The notes under the pieces are model-generated. The model made no database searches, had not been told where the DNA came from, and saw only the letters and a program-made list of their open reading frames with translations. From NCBI RefSeq assembly GCF_010548305.1, contig NZ_JAAGLV010000018.1, positions 62,001 through 126,000 of the forward strand: a stretch of 64,000 bases of DNA. Direction: 5' to 3'. The translations under genes and the position numbers were made by a program. Below are positions 8,467 to 17,033 of this stretch, piece by piece. Source of the stretch: Streptomyces sp. SID13031. Its GTDB lineage: Bacteria; Actinomycetota; Actinomycetes; Propionibacteriales; Kribbellaceae. Position 1 is the stretch's first letter; each line of letters begins with the position of its first letter.

Positions 8467-9678
8467 TCAGCTGGGGTTTTCTGCGTGGGTGAGGGTCTCC
8501 CAGGCCACGAAGAGGTTGTTGGAGCCGGCGGGGCGGCGGGACTCCGTCAGGGCCTGGGTGTTGGCCATCGCGTAGCCGAGGCGGGTGTGCATCGCGTTGT
8601 AGCCGACCTCGGTGATCGGGCCGAGGCCGCGGGTCACGGTGCCGCCGCAGAGCCAGGACGGCACCGCCTCGAGGTTGCGCTCCCAGCGGGACTGGAAGCC
8701 GAGCGCCTGGCGCAGCCGCTCACCGAACTCCGGGTAGAGGTCGATGCCCTGGATCCGGGACGTCTCCAGGACGTGGCCGATCGCCGAGATGCCGTACCCG
8801 GTGTGCACGAAGTCGCGGCAGGTCTCCTGGGTCAGGCCGGTGACGAAGGTGCTCTGGCCCTGCCAGTAGGAGACGATCTTGGCGGTGGTGTCGAGGTTCT
8901 GCGCCGGCTTGGTCTTCGGCAGCGCGCCGTCCGACTCCAGGTAGACGAAGGCGGGCACCCGGACCCGGTACAGCGAGATCGCCTTGTCGTACACGGTCTT
9001 GTCCTCGAGGAACACGCCGATGCCCTGGATGGCCTCGGTCATGCTCAACTCCCAGTTGCCGTTGGAGTTCGAGCCGTTGATGATCTCCGGCAGGTAGACG
9101 TTGCGCAGCATGGTGCCGAACCGGCCGGAGTTCGGCCAGTTGCCGTAGACATGCTTGATGATCTCGGCCGCCTTCGGCCAGGAAGATCCGGCCCACGCGG
9201 TCTGCAGCGGCGCATTGCTGTTGGTGTGGTCCTGCAGCGTCGCGGACCAGGCGTCCATCAGCTGGATCGCCTTCTGCGCATAGCGATCGTCCCGGGTGAC
9301 GTACCAGATCAAGGCGTCCGTGTACGCCGCGATCGCGTCCTCGCGCTCGTTCGTGCAGCCGTAGTTCGGGTTCGAGTACGAGCCGCACTCGACCACCGCC
9401 CGGGGCGTCGGGGTCCGGGTCAGCGATCCGTAGGTGCTGTTCTTCGCCTGGTTGTATGCGTTGGTCCAGGGCTGCGCGCCGGCCTGCACCTTCGTACGGA
9501 TGAAGTCGAGCTGCTGGCGGCTGACACCGACACCGGGATGGGTGAAGGTGGCCGGCGCCTGGACGGCCGATGGCGCCTGGACAGCGGATTCGGCCTTCGG
9601 TGCGGCGAGTGCGGGGCTGCTCAGGGTCCCGGCCGTGATGGCCGCGCAGGCAGCAATGATCAGTGCTTTCTTTCGCAT
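8467..9678 (-). CDS. Secreted alginate-lyase-like polysaccharide lyase
   Basis: Exported protein of 403 residues. The signal peptide is MRKKALIIAACAAITAGTLS followed by SPALAAPKA, then a mature domain of the alginate_lyase (alpha/alpha-toroid) type, with the typical NGNWELSMTEAIQGIGVFLED segment and a GYGISAIGHVLETSRIQG segment near the C-terminus. It would cleave a uronic-acid polysaccharide by beta-elimination; the exact polymer is not shown. ATG 9678 is chosen because it starts the signal peptide. It is divergent from a GH105-like hydrolase with two matching operator copies in between, so the two enzymes probably act in one depolymerisation route. Confidence 0.85.
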   Translation of the reverse strand: MRKKALIIAACAAITAGTLSSPALAAPKAESAVQAPSAVQAPATFTHPGVGVSRQQLDFIRTKVQAGAQPWTNAYNQAKNSTYGSLTRTPTPRAVVECGSYSNPNYGCTNEREDAIAAYTDALIWYVTRDDRYAQKAIQLMDAWSATLQDHTNSNAPLQTAWAGSSWPKAAEIIKHVYGNWPNSGRFGTMLRNVYLPEIINGSNSNGNWELSMTEAIQGIGVFLEDKTVYDKAISLYRVRVPAFVYLESDGALPKTKPAQNLDTTAKIVSYWQGQSTFVTGLTQETCRDFVHTGYGISAIGHVLETSRIQGIDLYPEFGERLRQALGFQSRWERNLEAVPSWLCGGTVTRGLGPITEVGYNAMHTRLGYAMANTQALTESRRPAGSNNLFVAWETLTHAENPS

Positions 9679-9803
9679 GGGCGGATGTCCTGTTCTTGGG
9701 GGCGGTAGGACCCGCGATACCCCCTGCTTACCGCAAGGTCCTTTCGGAAGTTTGACGACAGAGGGTGAAGGCGTCAATATCCAAACCAGCACTAAGTTCA
9801 CCC

Positions 9804-9828
9804 TGGAACAAAAATCTGATTTGTCCCA
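9804..9828. promoter_or_regulatory. Operator-like palindrome, copy 1
   Basis: The 25-base site has arms tggaacaaa and tttgtccca around 7 bases, a near-perfect dyad. A second copy starts exactly 32 bp downstream. It lies between the divergent lyase and GH105 genes. The regulator is unknown. Confidence 0.65.
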
Positions 9829-9835
9829 TCCCCAA

Positions 9836-9860
9836 TGGAACAAAGTGAGGTCTTGTCCCA
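9836..9860. promoter_or_regulatory. Operator-like palindrome, copy 2, covering RBS of the GH105 gene
   Basis: Second 25-base copy (tggaacaaa...cttgtccca). It contains the gtgagg ribosome-binding site at 9845-9850 and its last base is the A of the start codon at 9860, so a bound repressor would block the GH105 gene directly. Confidence 0.65.
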
Positions 9861-10981
9861 TGAAACGACGCCACTTCCTGAGTCTGGGAACCGCCGTTCT
9901 GGCCGCTCCGGCACTACCCTCCGTCACCGCCACCGCAGCACCCGCCGCACCGCCATCCGACCTGCTGCCGAGCCGCGCACAGATCGTCACCCTGGTCCGC
10001 CGGGTGGCCGATCAGTGGATCGCCACCCATCCCGCCTCCGGCGACAACGGCTGGGCTCGCGCGACCTTCTTCAGCGGCCTGATGGCCGCCTACCGGCTGA
10101 CCAACGAGAAGCGCTATCTCGACTACACCCGCAGCTGGGCCGAGAAGCACTCGTACGGGATCATGGGCGGTGTCGCCACCCGGCATGCCGACAACCACAA
10201 CGCGATCCAGGTCTACCTGGACCTCAACGAAATAGAGCCTTCCGCCAACAAGTTGACCGCGGCAACGGACACGCTGAGCAGAATGGTTGCCAGCAGCAAG
10301 ATCGATGACTGGTGGTGGGACGACGCCCTGCACATGGCGATGCCGCCGTTCGCGCGAATCGGCCGCCTGCGCAACGATCCGGCGTACTGGACGAAGCTCT
10401 ACCAGCTCTACAACCACACCAAACGCACCCGCGGCCTGTACGTCGCGTCGAGCGGACTCTGGTACCGCGACGACCGGTTCCTGCCGGGCAAGATCGTCTC
10501 GCCGAACGGCAAACCGGTGCTCTGGTCGCGCGGCAACGGCTGGGTCGCGGCCGGCCACGTGAAGACGCTGAAGGCACTGCCGCCGACCCAGCAGAATGTC
10601 GCCGAGTACGGCAGCACCTTGACGCAACTGGTGGGTGCATTGCGGCCGATCCAGCGGTCCGACGGATTCTGGAACGTCAATCTCGCCGACCCGCAACACC
10701 TGCCCGGCCCGGAGACGAGCGGGACCGCATTCTTCACCTATGCGACGGCGTACGCGGTCAAAACCGGTTTGGTGACGTCGGTCAATCATCTACCGGTAGC
10801 AGCCCGTGCCTGGAACGGAATGGCACAGACGGCCGTCCACTCGAACGGATTCCTCGGCTATGTCCAGAAGGTCGGCGACCGGCCCGAGTCGAGCCAGCCG
10901 ATCACCTACGACTCCACCGCCGACTTCGGCGTCGGCGGCTTTCTGCTCGCCGGCTCCGAGCTAGCGGGCCTGGCTCGCTAG
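9860..10981 (+). CDS. GH105/GH88-like unsaturated uronyl hydrolase, Tat-exported
   Basis: Exported glycosidase of 373 residues. The N-terminus MKRRHFLSLGTAVLAAPALP has a twin-arginine motif (RRHFL) and hydrophobic stretch ending near TATAAPAAP. The mature part has the alpha/alpha-barrel motifs of YteR-type enzymes: DDWWWDDALHMAMPPFAR with the likely catalytic Asp, LWSRGNGWVAAG and PETSGTAFFTYA. These enzymes remove the unsaturated uronic acid left by polysaccharide lyases, which fits the divergent lyase. ATG 9860 is chosen for its RBS and Tat motif; the long upstream open frame is shadow. The stop overlaps the convergent TetR gene by 21 bp. Confidence 0.88.
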   Translation: MKRRHFLSLGTAVLAAPALPSVTATAAPAAPPSDLLPSRAQIVTLVRRVADQWIATHPASGDNGWARATFFSGLMAAYRLTNEKRYLDYTRSWAEKHSYGIMGGVATRHADNHNAIQVYLDLNEIEPSANKLTAATDTLSRMVASSKIDDWWWDDALHMAMPPFARIGRLRNDPAYWTKLYQLYNHTKRTRGLYVASSGLWYRDDRFLPGKIVSPNGKPVLWSRGNGWVAAGHVKTLKALPPTQQNVAEYGSTLTQLVGALRPIQRSDGFWNVNLADPQHLPGPETSGTAFFTYATAYAVKTGLVTSVNHLPVAARAWNGMAQTAVHSNGFLGYVQKVGDRPESSQPITYDSTADFGVGGFLLAGSELAGLAR

Positions 10982-11551
10982 TACCGGAGCTGTCACACCA
11001 GCCGCATCAAGGAGGGCCTCGGCCAGCCTGGTTCCGACCCCGCCGAGCGCCTGGGCCCGTACGACGGCCCGGGCGCTCGCGCCGTCGAAGGCCATCGTCA
11101 GCTGGATCGCCATCCCCTCGGGGTCATCGACCCCCGCCGCCACCAGTTCTCCGAGGAAGAAGTCGGTCAACCGCTGCTTGAAGTGCCGCGCGACGACGCT
11201 GCCCGGATGCTCGGGGTTCTTCAGCTCGAACGCCGTACTGACGAACGGGCAGCCGAAGAACTCGCCGCCGCCGCTCTGCTGGTCCAGCTTGCCGAACACC
11301 GCCAGGATCCGCTCGCGCGGGGTGGAACCGTCCTCGACCCCCGGCTCCAGCGCGTGCTGGTAGCCCGGGCCGACGCTGGCCAGGCTCTCGGCGATCAACT
11401 CGTCCTTCGAGCGGAACAGCTGGTACATCGACTTCTTCGAGACGCCGGCCGCCTTGCAGAGCGCATCCACGCCGATGTTCACGCCGTCTCGGTAGAAGAG
11501 CTCGCCCGCCGCGTCCAGCAACCGCTCGCGGGGTGTCGCCTGGGTGTTCAT
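10961..11551 (-). CDS. TetR-family repressor
   Basis: A 196-residue regulator. The N-terminal HTH is clear (RERLLDAAGELFYRDGVNIG...LCKAAGVSKKSMYQLFRSKDELI). The C-terminal ligand-binding part has the GEFFGCPFVSTAFELKNPEHP segment seen in the YcdC/TetR_C_11-like group. It is divergent from an SDR gene, and two near-identical palindromes lie in the shared 93-bp region, so it most likely represses itself and the SDR. Its last 21 bp overlap the end of the convergent GH105 gene. Confidence 0.9.
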   Translation of the reverse strand: MNTQATPRERLLDAAGELFYRDGVNIGVDALCKAAGVSKKSMYQLFRSKDELIAESLASVGPGYQHALEPGVEDGSTPRERILAVFGKLDQQSGGGEFFGCPFVSTAFELKNPEHPGSVVARHFKQRLTDFFLGELVAAGVDDPEGMAIQLTMAFDGASARAVVRAQALGGVGTRLAEALLDAAGVTAPVLASQAR

Positions 11552-11582
11552 GAGATCGAGCGTACCGGCTCGGTTTGCGCTT

Positions 11583-11623
11583 GGAAACCGATCGGTTTAG
11601 AGTCTGGAAACAGAACGGTTTCC
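11583..11623. promoter_or_regulatory. Pair of TetR-type operators
   Basis: Two palindromes, ggaaaccgatcggtttag (11583-11600; inner 14 bases aaaccgatcggttt a perfect palindrome) and ggaaacagaacggtttcc (11606-11623), start 23 bp apart between the divergent TetR and SDR genes. The spacing fits two dimers of the adjacent repressor. Confidence 0.75.
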
Positions 11624-11644
11624 ATCTACTCCCTGGAGCTCGAT

Positions 11645-12346
11645 ATGACCACCCTCGAAGGCGCCGTCGTCCTCGTCACCGGCGGCAACCGCGGTATCGG
11701 CAAGGCGATCGTCGACGACCTGCTCACCCGCGGCGTCAAGAAGATCTACGCCACCGCCCGCAAACCGCAGCCGAGCACGGACCCGCGCGTCGTCACGCTC
11801 CCGCTCGAGGTCACCGACCAGGCCTCGATCGACGCCCTGGTCGCCGCGGTGCCCGATGTCACCGTGCTGATCAACAACGCCGGCGGCAGCTCGCCGGACA
11901 CCTACCTGGACGTGCCGTTCGAGGCGATCCGGGAGATCTTCGAGATCAACTTCTTCGGCCCGGTGAACCTGACCCGCGCGCTGGTCCCGGTGATCGAGCG
12001 CAACGGTGGCGGGCACATCCTGAACGCGCACTCGGCGCTGTCGTGGGTCGCCCGGCACGGCGCGTACTCCGCCACGAAGTCCGCCTTCTGGCTGGCGACC
12101 AACTCACTGCGGCTGGAGCTGCTGGACCGCGGCATCAGCGTGACCGGCCTGCACATGGGCTACGTCGACACCGACATGACCACCGCGGTCACCGACCCGA
12201 AGGAGAACCCCGCCGACATCGCCAAGGCCGCGCTCGACGGGATCGAGTCCGGCGCATACGAGGTACTGGCCGACGGCACCGCCCGCTGGGCCAAGGCAGC
12301 CGTCGCCGGCGACCTGGCCGACGTCTACGCCGAGCTCAAGAAGTAG
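11645..12346 (+). CDS. Short-chain dehydrogenase/reductase
   Basis: SDR enzyme of 233 residues with TGGNRGIGKA near the N-terminus, NNAGG, catalytic Ser in AHSALSW and YSATK. The C-terminus is short. ATG 11645 follows GGAG at 11635-11638. Substrate unknown; similar small SDRs detoxify carbonyl compounds or act in secondary metabolism. Divergent from a TetR repressor with the operator pair at 11583-11623, so it is probably induced by the ligand of that repressor. Confidence 0.9.
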   Translation: MTTLEGAVVLVTGGNRGIGKAIVDDLLTRGVKKIYATARKPQPSTDPRVVTLPLEVTDQASIDALVAAVPDVTVLINNAGGSSPDTYLDVPFEAIREIFEINFFGPVNLTRALVPVIERNGGGHILNAHSALSWVARHGAYSATKSAFWLATNSLRLELLDRGISVTGLHMGYVDTDMTTAVTDPKENPADIAKAALDGIESGAYEVLADGTARWAKAAVAGDLADVYAELKK

Positions 12347-12469
12347 CCGCCGCAGGGCACTGGCAAGCTCCAAGCTCCAAGCACCAGGCGGTCAGCGCGA
12401 GCCGGCCGCCTGGTCTCAGGCGGATCACTCACCGACACGCGGCGGACATCTTTTCGTAGCCTTCTTGCG

Positions 12470-12475
12470 TAATAT
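12470..12475 (+). promoter_or_regulatory. Likely -10 element of a leaderless gene
   Basis: taatat at 12470-12475 lies 8 bases before the ATG at 12484, so transcription would start at or next to the start codon. No Shine-Dalgarno sequence is present. No convincing -35 was identified. Confidence 0.5.
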
Positions 12476-12483
12476 GGTTCCCG

Positions 12484-13617
12484 ATGATTGATGTCGTTGC
12501 GGTGACGCGTCCAGAGGACGTCGTGGTGGACTTCCTCTCCGTTCTAGACCCAGGCTCCGGCCGTGAAGTGCATCTGGTCATCGCTGACCGTGGTGCCTAC
12601 CTGCGGTTGCCGGCCGGGGTGCCGCTGGCCGGCCGGCTCGCGCCACTCGCCGACCTGCTGCAGACGTCCGGCGAAGGCGCCAAACCGTTCTCACCGGGCA
12701 GCGCGGCCGACGCGATCGCGCTCGAGACCGGTGACGTCGCAGCGACCGTCTGGACCCACTCCCCGGCCGACACGCGTGAGCAACGCGGCCAGTGGGGGCT
12801 CGAGCTTTCCGCCGCTGTCCGGCGGGCGCCGGTGCGGCACGCGGTCGGTGACGCGCACTGGTTCCAATGGCGGACCGAGCTGGATGTCCGGCTCGAGCAA
12901 GCGAGCCTCGACGCCAAGCTCGACTTCGTCAACACCCACTGCGCCGACCTGCTCCGCCTCGACGACGAGGACGAGAACGCGCTGCTGACCCGCCGGATCC
13001 AGTCGGTCGAGCGGTTCTTCGACTCCGACCCCGACGAGCGCGCCCGGTTGTTCGCGCTGATGGGCAGCCTGAGCCCGGACGCCGCGCTGGTCCCCGATCC
13101 GTGGGAGTTCGCGACCTCGGCGTACGAGATCGAGCGGCTGGACGCGACCGCGGCCTGGGTGCGCGGGCATCTCGATCCCGTCGCCGGACGGGTGATCGAG
13201 GTCGGCGCCTGTGAAGGCGCGTTGACCCGACGGCTGCTCGACGACGGCTATTCGGTCGATGCCACCGAGCCCAATCCGAGCTTCCTGGCACGGCTACGCG
13301 AGAACGTCGAGGGTGACGCCCGGATCCACCCGCACAGCTTCGAGGAGTTGACCACCACGCGGCGCCTGACGGGTTCGGCGTACCTGCTGATCGAGATGCT
13401 GTACTACGACCAGGATCTGACGCTGCTCGATCGTTTCCCGACCGACCGGCTGTTCGTGTCGATGGAGCCCGGCAAGCTGGCGGCGCAGGTCTGGCCGGCC
13501 GCGTGGACGATCGAGGAGGAACTCGAACTGGTCCTGCCGCGAGTTGAGACGGTCGTCGGCGGGCGCGCCTATCTGCGCAAGCGCGGCAGCCGCGGAATCC
13601 TCTTACGCAGAAGATGA
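12484..13617 (+). CDS. SAM-dependent methyltransferase (NodS-like C-terminal domain)
   Basis: Protein of 377 residues. The first ~190 residues show no motif I recognise and have a LNIG-like helical character. From about residue 205 (WEFATSAYEIERLDATAAWV) the sequence resembles NodS-type class I methyltransferases, with the SAM-binding motif VIEVGACEGALTRRLLDDGY and an acidic TEPNPS strand end. The substrate is unknown; NodS itself N-methylates an amino sugar, but the family is broad. It appears leaderless. The two-domain layout suggests the N-terminal part recognises the substrate. Its 3' end overlaps the broken DJ-1 gene on the other strand. Confidence 0.75.
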   Translation: MIDVVAVTRPEDVVVDFLSVLDPGSGREVHLVIADRGAYLRLPAGVPLAGRLAPLADLLQTSGEGAKPFSPGSAADAIALETGDVAATVWTHSPADTREQRGQWGLELSAAVRRAPVRHAVGDAHWFQWRTELDVRLEQASLDAKLDFVNTHCADLLRLDDEDENALLTRRIQSVERFFDSDPDERARLFALMGSLSPDAALVPDPWEFATSAYEIERLDATAAWVRGHLDPVAGRVIEVGACEGALTRRLLDDGYSVDATEPNPSFLARLRENVEGDARIHPHSFEELTTTRRLTGSAYLLIEMLYYDQDLTLLDRFPTDRLFVSMEPGKLAAQVWPAAWTIEEELELVLPRVETVVGGRAYLRKRGSRGILLRRR

Positions 13618-13937
13618 TCCGTGTTGACCGATCCGGTCCACTGGGTGTGCTGAGCGACCTCGGCGATCCTTGGCGCCAGCACAGCGCGTTGCGCCCAGGA
13701 ACCGCGCTCCGCCCGGTTCATCCAGCCACCACCCGGTACGAACAGCGCGTCCGGCGTGCCGAGTCCTTGTGGTGCCTTGAACTGCAGGCCGTGCATGCCG
13801 GTGACCTCGGCCGGGCCGTCGAGCCCGACCAGCGCCAGCTCGAACTCCGGCCGCCTCGACGCGTGGCTCCAGACCTCGAACGGGCCCATCACGTCCATCT
13901 CGTCCACACCGTCGAAGACCAGGATCTCGATTCGCAT
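13569..13937 (-). pseudogene. Truncated DJ-1/PfpI-family gene
   Basis: The frame begins with a good DJ-1/PfpI N-terminus (MRIEILVFDGVDEMDVMGPFEVW) and continues through LFVPGGGW to residue ~97 (RIAEVAQ). At that point family members carry the nucleophile elbow with a Cys (SVCTG-like). Here the text reads TGSVNTDHLL and then an Arg-rich unrelated tail, with the stop inside the 3' end of the methyltransferase gene. Full-length members have about 190-230 residues; this has 122 and lacks the catalytic Cys. It is probably a remnant cut by deletion or by the neighbouring gene. Confidence 0.75.
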
Positions 13938-14008
13938 GGGACCAGCTCATCGCGACCGCCGCCACAGCGAAAGTGGCTTGAAAGACATCGTCCGCTAGTT
14001 TCCAGCCA

Positions 14009-14112
14009 CCCACCGACTCATCATCGGTCCCTTGTGTCCCTCCACCGTTTCGCGGTCCGCTGGAGCATTGCGCGTGAGGAGGGACACAAGGGACCGATGA
14101 TGAGTCGGTGGG
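14009..14112. repeat. Perfect 35-bp inverted repeat (long hairpin)
   Basis: Arms at 14009-14043 and 14078-14112 are exact reverse complements over 35 bases, separated by a 34-base spacer. They begin cccaccgactcatcatcggt and end with ttgtgtccctcc. The region 13938-14246 otherwise has no gene. It is much longer than needed for a terminator, no T-run follows, and no transposase is near. Downstream, two copies of ctgggcgcag occur at about 14149 and 14168. Confidence 0.9.
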
Positions 14113-14246
14113 GTAGGGGCTCGAACGCAAAGTGGCAGTCACTACCGCTGGGCGCAGGGATCGGACCACTGGGCGCAGAAAGCTCGCACGAAGGGTGAGC
14201 GACCCGCTACCCATGGTGGAGACATCCCGCCCATGGAGGTCCGCCC

Positions 14247-16328
14247 ATGCCTCGACGCGTCAACGCCGGCTCGATCGTCACCATCGCCACCACCCTGATC
14301 GCCACCACTGCCACCCTGCAGGCGGTGGTGGGACCGGCTGCCGCAACGGCCTCCGGACAAGCAGCTGCCACCAGTTGCGACACCGCCGCGACAGGCTTCA
14401 TGCCGGTCCTCCAAATCGACCTCCCCGAGCGGGCGGGCTATCTGAACAAGACCCCGCCGTACAGCCTCGACCGGACTGCCGAGATCGGCTCGAACTTCGA
14501 CCGCGTCGGGTACTGCGTAGAGCTCAACGGACCCGACGGACCCCAATGGGTGTGGACGGCGATGGAACCGTTCTCCACCGAGGCGACGCGGATCGGACTG
14601 CCGACGAGGCCTGGTGAACTCGTCCGGCAGCGGGTCGGCGACCTCGACGTCCAGTCGAACGTGCCCAACGTGACGAACGGCACCGGCCAGACCGGCTACC
14701 TGGAGATGTGGCCGAACCAGTACCAGGAGAGCGCCAGCACCCAGGTCGCGAACGCGTCGCCGATCACCTTCGACGTCGACGACAACCCGACCTCGCCACT
14801 CGGCTACGGCTCCTTCCAGGTCTCCCAGATCGGCCCCACCCGCCCGTCGAGCCTCGCGGCCAAGCAGGTCTTCGCGATCAACACGTTCGCCGAGTCGGAC
14901 AACAGCACACTGTCGCTGGGCATCGGCACCAACCCCGGCGGCCAGCCCGATTGGACCTTCGCGAACAACGCGAACCGCTACTCCCAGCGCCGATTCACCG
15001 CGTACGTCCGTACTGCGGTCGTCGCGCTGACCGAGTCGCCCCAGGACCGGCAGCTGATCCCGCGGGACGCCAACAGCGGCTCGACCGTGCCGGTGGCCGG
15101 GCGGGTCACCGACCCTCGGGTGCGCCGGGTGCAGCTGCGGGTGACCAGCAACGGTCGCACGGAGACGTTCACCTCTTCGTCGAGCTCGTTCCGGTTCACG
15201 CCGAGGATCAAGGCTGGGCTGCAGGAGTACACGTTCGAACTGCGCGCCACCGGACCCGGCTTCGACCGAGTGGTGGCTCGCCGGGAGGGCGTGGTGTCCG
15301 GCGACGTCTACGTAGTACAGGGACAGTCCAATGCGGAGGCGGCGAAGTTCAACGGCGCGGCCAACACGGAGGAGTCGCCGTATCTGCGCAGCTACGGCTC
15401 ACCGACCTCGGACGGCACCATCTCCGGGGCTGACCGGGTCTGGCACTACGCGACCGGCGACGTGACCAACCAGTCCGGCTCGATCGGCCAGTGGGCGATC
15501 CGGATGGGCCGGCGGATCGTGGATACGTACAAGGTGCCGGTGGCGCTCGTCAACGGGGCACACGGCGGCCAGCCGATCAACTTCTTCCAGCGCAACGACG
15601 CGAACCCCAACGACCTGAACACCAACTACGGAAGGCTTCGGCAGCGCCTGACGGCCGCCGGCGTGATCAACCAGGTCCGCGGCGTGCTGTGGTACCAGGG
15701 CGAGTCGGACAACGACAACGCGCCAGTGCACCTCGCCGGCTTCAACACACTGCTGCAGGACTGGCGAGCCGACTTCGGCAGCGCCATCTCGGGTGGCAGC
15801 CGGTACTACGTGTACCAGGTGCGCACGTCTCCCTGTGGCAACACGACTGCCATGAGCCTGCGTGAGGCTCAGCGGGAGCTCGGCGACACGGCCGGCGTCA
15901 CAGTGCTCTCCACCAACGGGTTGTCGGGCCATGACGGTTGCCACTACGCGTACCTGGGCGGCTATCGCGACATGGGCGACCACACGTTCGCAGTACTGGC
16001 CAGGGACTTGTACGGCGGGACGTCGGTCGGGGTTGCTCCGCCTAACCCGTCTCGCGTGAGTGCTAGTGGGTCGCAGCTCGTAGTACAGCTTCGGTCGACC
16101 GATGCGCTGACCGTTGATGCTGGGGCTGCTGCTGACTTCCGGGTGGATGGTGCAGCGGTTGCTGTGTCGTCGGTGGCCTACCAGGCGGGCGGCAAGCTTG
16201 TGCTCACTCTGTCGGGCCCTGCGGCTGGCGTAACGGCGCTGACCTACCAAGGACACAACGGTGCTGGACCCTGGGTCAGCAACGCCACCGGCACCGGGCT
16301 GCTCGCCTTCACTCTGCCTGTCACCTAA
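14247..16328 (+). CDS. Secreted SGNH-type carbohydrate acetylesterase (sialate O-acetylesterase-like)
   Basis: Exported esterase of 693 residues. An N-terminal signal region (about residues 1-37, MPRRVNAGSIVTIATTLIATT...) is followed by a domain without clear motifs (40-260), then a beta-sandwich-like stretch, and then the SGNH/GDSL catalytic domain with VVQGQSNAE (Ser about 361), VLWYQGESDN (about 480) and DGCHYAY (Asp/His about 562-565). These are blocks I, III-like and V of CE6/sialate-acetylesterase enzymes. A C-terminal beta-rich tail follows (RLTRVSASG-type repeats to the end). It would deacetylate plant or bacterial polysaccharides. It stands alone after the 35-bp inverted repeat. Confidence 0.85.
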   Translation: MPRRVNAGSIVTIATTLIATTATLQAVVGPAAATASGQAAATSCDTAATGFMPVLQIDLPERAGYLNKTPPYSLDRTAEIGSNFDRVGYCVELNGPDGPQWVWTAMEPFSTEATRIGLPTRPGELVRQRVGDLDVQSNVPNVTNGTGQTGYLEMWPNQYQESASTQVANASPITFDVDDNPTSPLGYGSFQVSQIGPTRPSSLAAKQVFAINTFAESDNSTLSLGIGTNPGGQPDWTFANNANRYSQRRFTAYVRTAVVALTESPQDRQLIPRDANSGSTVPVAGRVTDPRVRRVQLRVTSNGRTETFTSSSSSFRFTPRIKAGLQEYTFELRATGPGFDRVVARREGVVSGDVYVVQGQSNAEAAKFNGAANTEESPYLRSYGSPTSDGTISGADRVWHYATGDVTNQSGSIGQWAIRMGRRIVDTYKVPVALVNGAHGGQPINFFQRNDANPNDLNTNYGRLRQRLTAAGVINQVRGVLWYQGESDNDNAPVHLAGFNTLLQDWRADFGSAISGGSRYYVYQVRTSPCGNTTAMSLREAQRELGDTAGVTVLSTNGLSGHDGCHYAYLGGYRDMGDHTFAVLARDLYGGTSVGVAPPNPSRVSASGSQLVVQLRSTDALTVDAGAAADFRVDGAAVAVSSVAYQAGGKLVLTLSGPAAGVTALTYQGHNGAGPWVSNATGTGLLAFTLPVT

Positions 16329-16335
16329 GACTCGG

Positions 16336-16372
16336 CGCGGCCGGTGCCCTCCGCCCCGAGGCATCGGTCGCG
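16336..16372. terminator. Stem-loop between convergent genes
   Basis: cgcggccggtgcc (16336-16348) pairs with ggcatcggtcgcg (16360-16372) with two G-T type mismatches and an 11-base loop. It lies between the stops of the esterase and the convergent TetR gene and can serve both. Confidence 0.6.
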
Positions 16373-16377
16373 CTTGA

Positions 16378-17016
16378 CTACTTCTTGCCTGACTGCTTCT
16401 TGTACGCGGCCAGAAATACCTCGACGCCGGCTTCTGTGAACTCGGCGAGCTCTTCGGGTGAGACGGCGTCCATCCGGCCGAAGAACATCACCCGGTTGCT
16501 CGGGATCCAGAGCAGCAGACCGGCCAGGTGGTTGGCGGCGATCATCGGATCCTTGATGGTGAGCAGACCGCGCTCAGCCAGCCGGGCGAGGCAGTCGGCC
16601 AGCGTCGGCAGCACGCGACCGAAACCGCGGTTCCAGTAGTCCTGGCCGAGATCGGGGAAGCGTGCCGCCTCGGCGATCACGAGCCGGCGCATCTGCTGCA
16701 CCGACGGCGTCATGATCCCGCCGACGAAGGCGTCCGCGAGCCGGCGGACCGCGGCGTCGATGTCGTCGGCCTCGGCGACCTCGCGGCCGATCTCCGCGAA
16801 CGGATCCTCGACCCGGTCGCTGATCGCCACGATCAACGCCCGGAACAGGTGCTCCTTGTCGGCGAACTGCTTGTAGACGGTCTGCTTCGACACCGAGGCG
16901 GTCGCCGCGACCTGGTCCATGTTCGCGCCGACGTAGCCGTTCTCCAGGAACGCCTCCAGCGCGGCTTCGAGGATCTGCTCGCGTTTGAGCGCCGCTCGGG
17001 CGGTGAGTTCTGGCAT
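16378..17016 (-). CDS. TetR-family repressor
   Basis: A 212-residue regulator with a clear N-terminal HTH (KREQILEAALEAFLENGYVGANMDQVAATASVSKQTVYKQF split around residues 10-52) and a C-terminal TetR_C_7-like region (RRLVIAEAARFPDLGQDYWNRG). It is divergent from an alpha/beta hydrolase gene, and a fully symmetric 48-bp palindrome lies in the 85-bp shared region. It likely represses itself and the hydrolase. Confidence 0.9.
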   Translation of the reverse strand: MPELTARAALKREQILEAALEAFLENGYVGANMDQVAATASVSKQTVYKQFADKEHLFRALIVAISDRVEDPFAEIGREVAEADDIDAAVRRLADAFVGGIMTPSVQQMRRLVIAEAARFPDLGQDYWNRGFGRVLPTLADCLARLAERGLLTIKDPMIAANHLAGLLLWIPSNRVMFFGRMDAVSPEELAEFTEAGVEVFLAAYKKQSGKK

Positions 17017-17033
17017 CGGGGAGCTCCTTTCGC

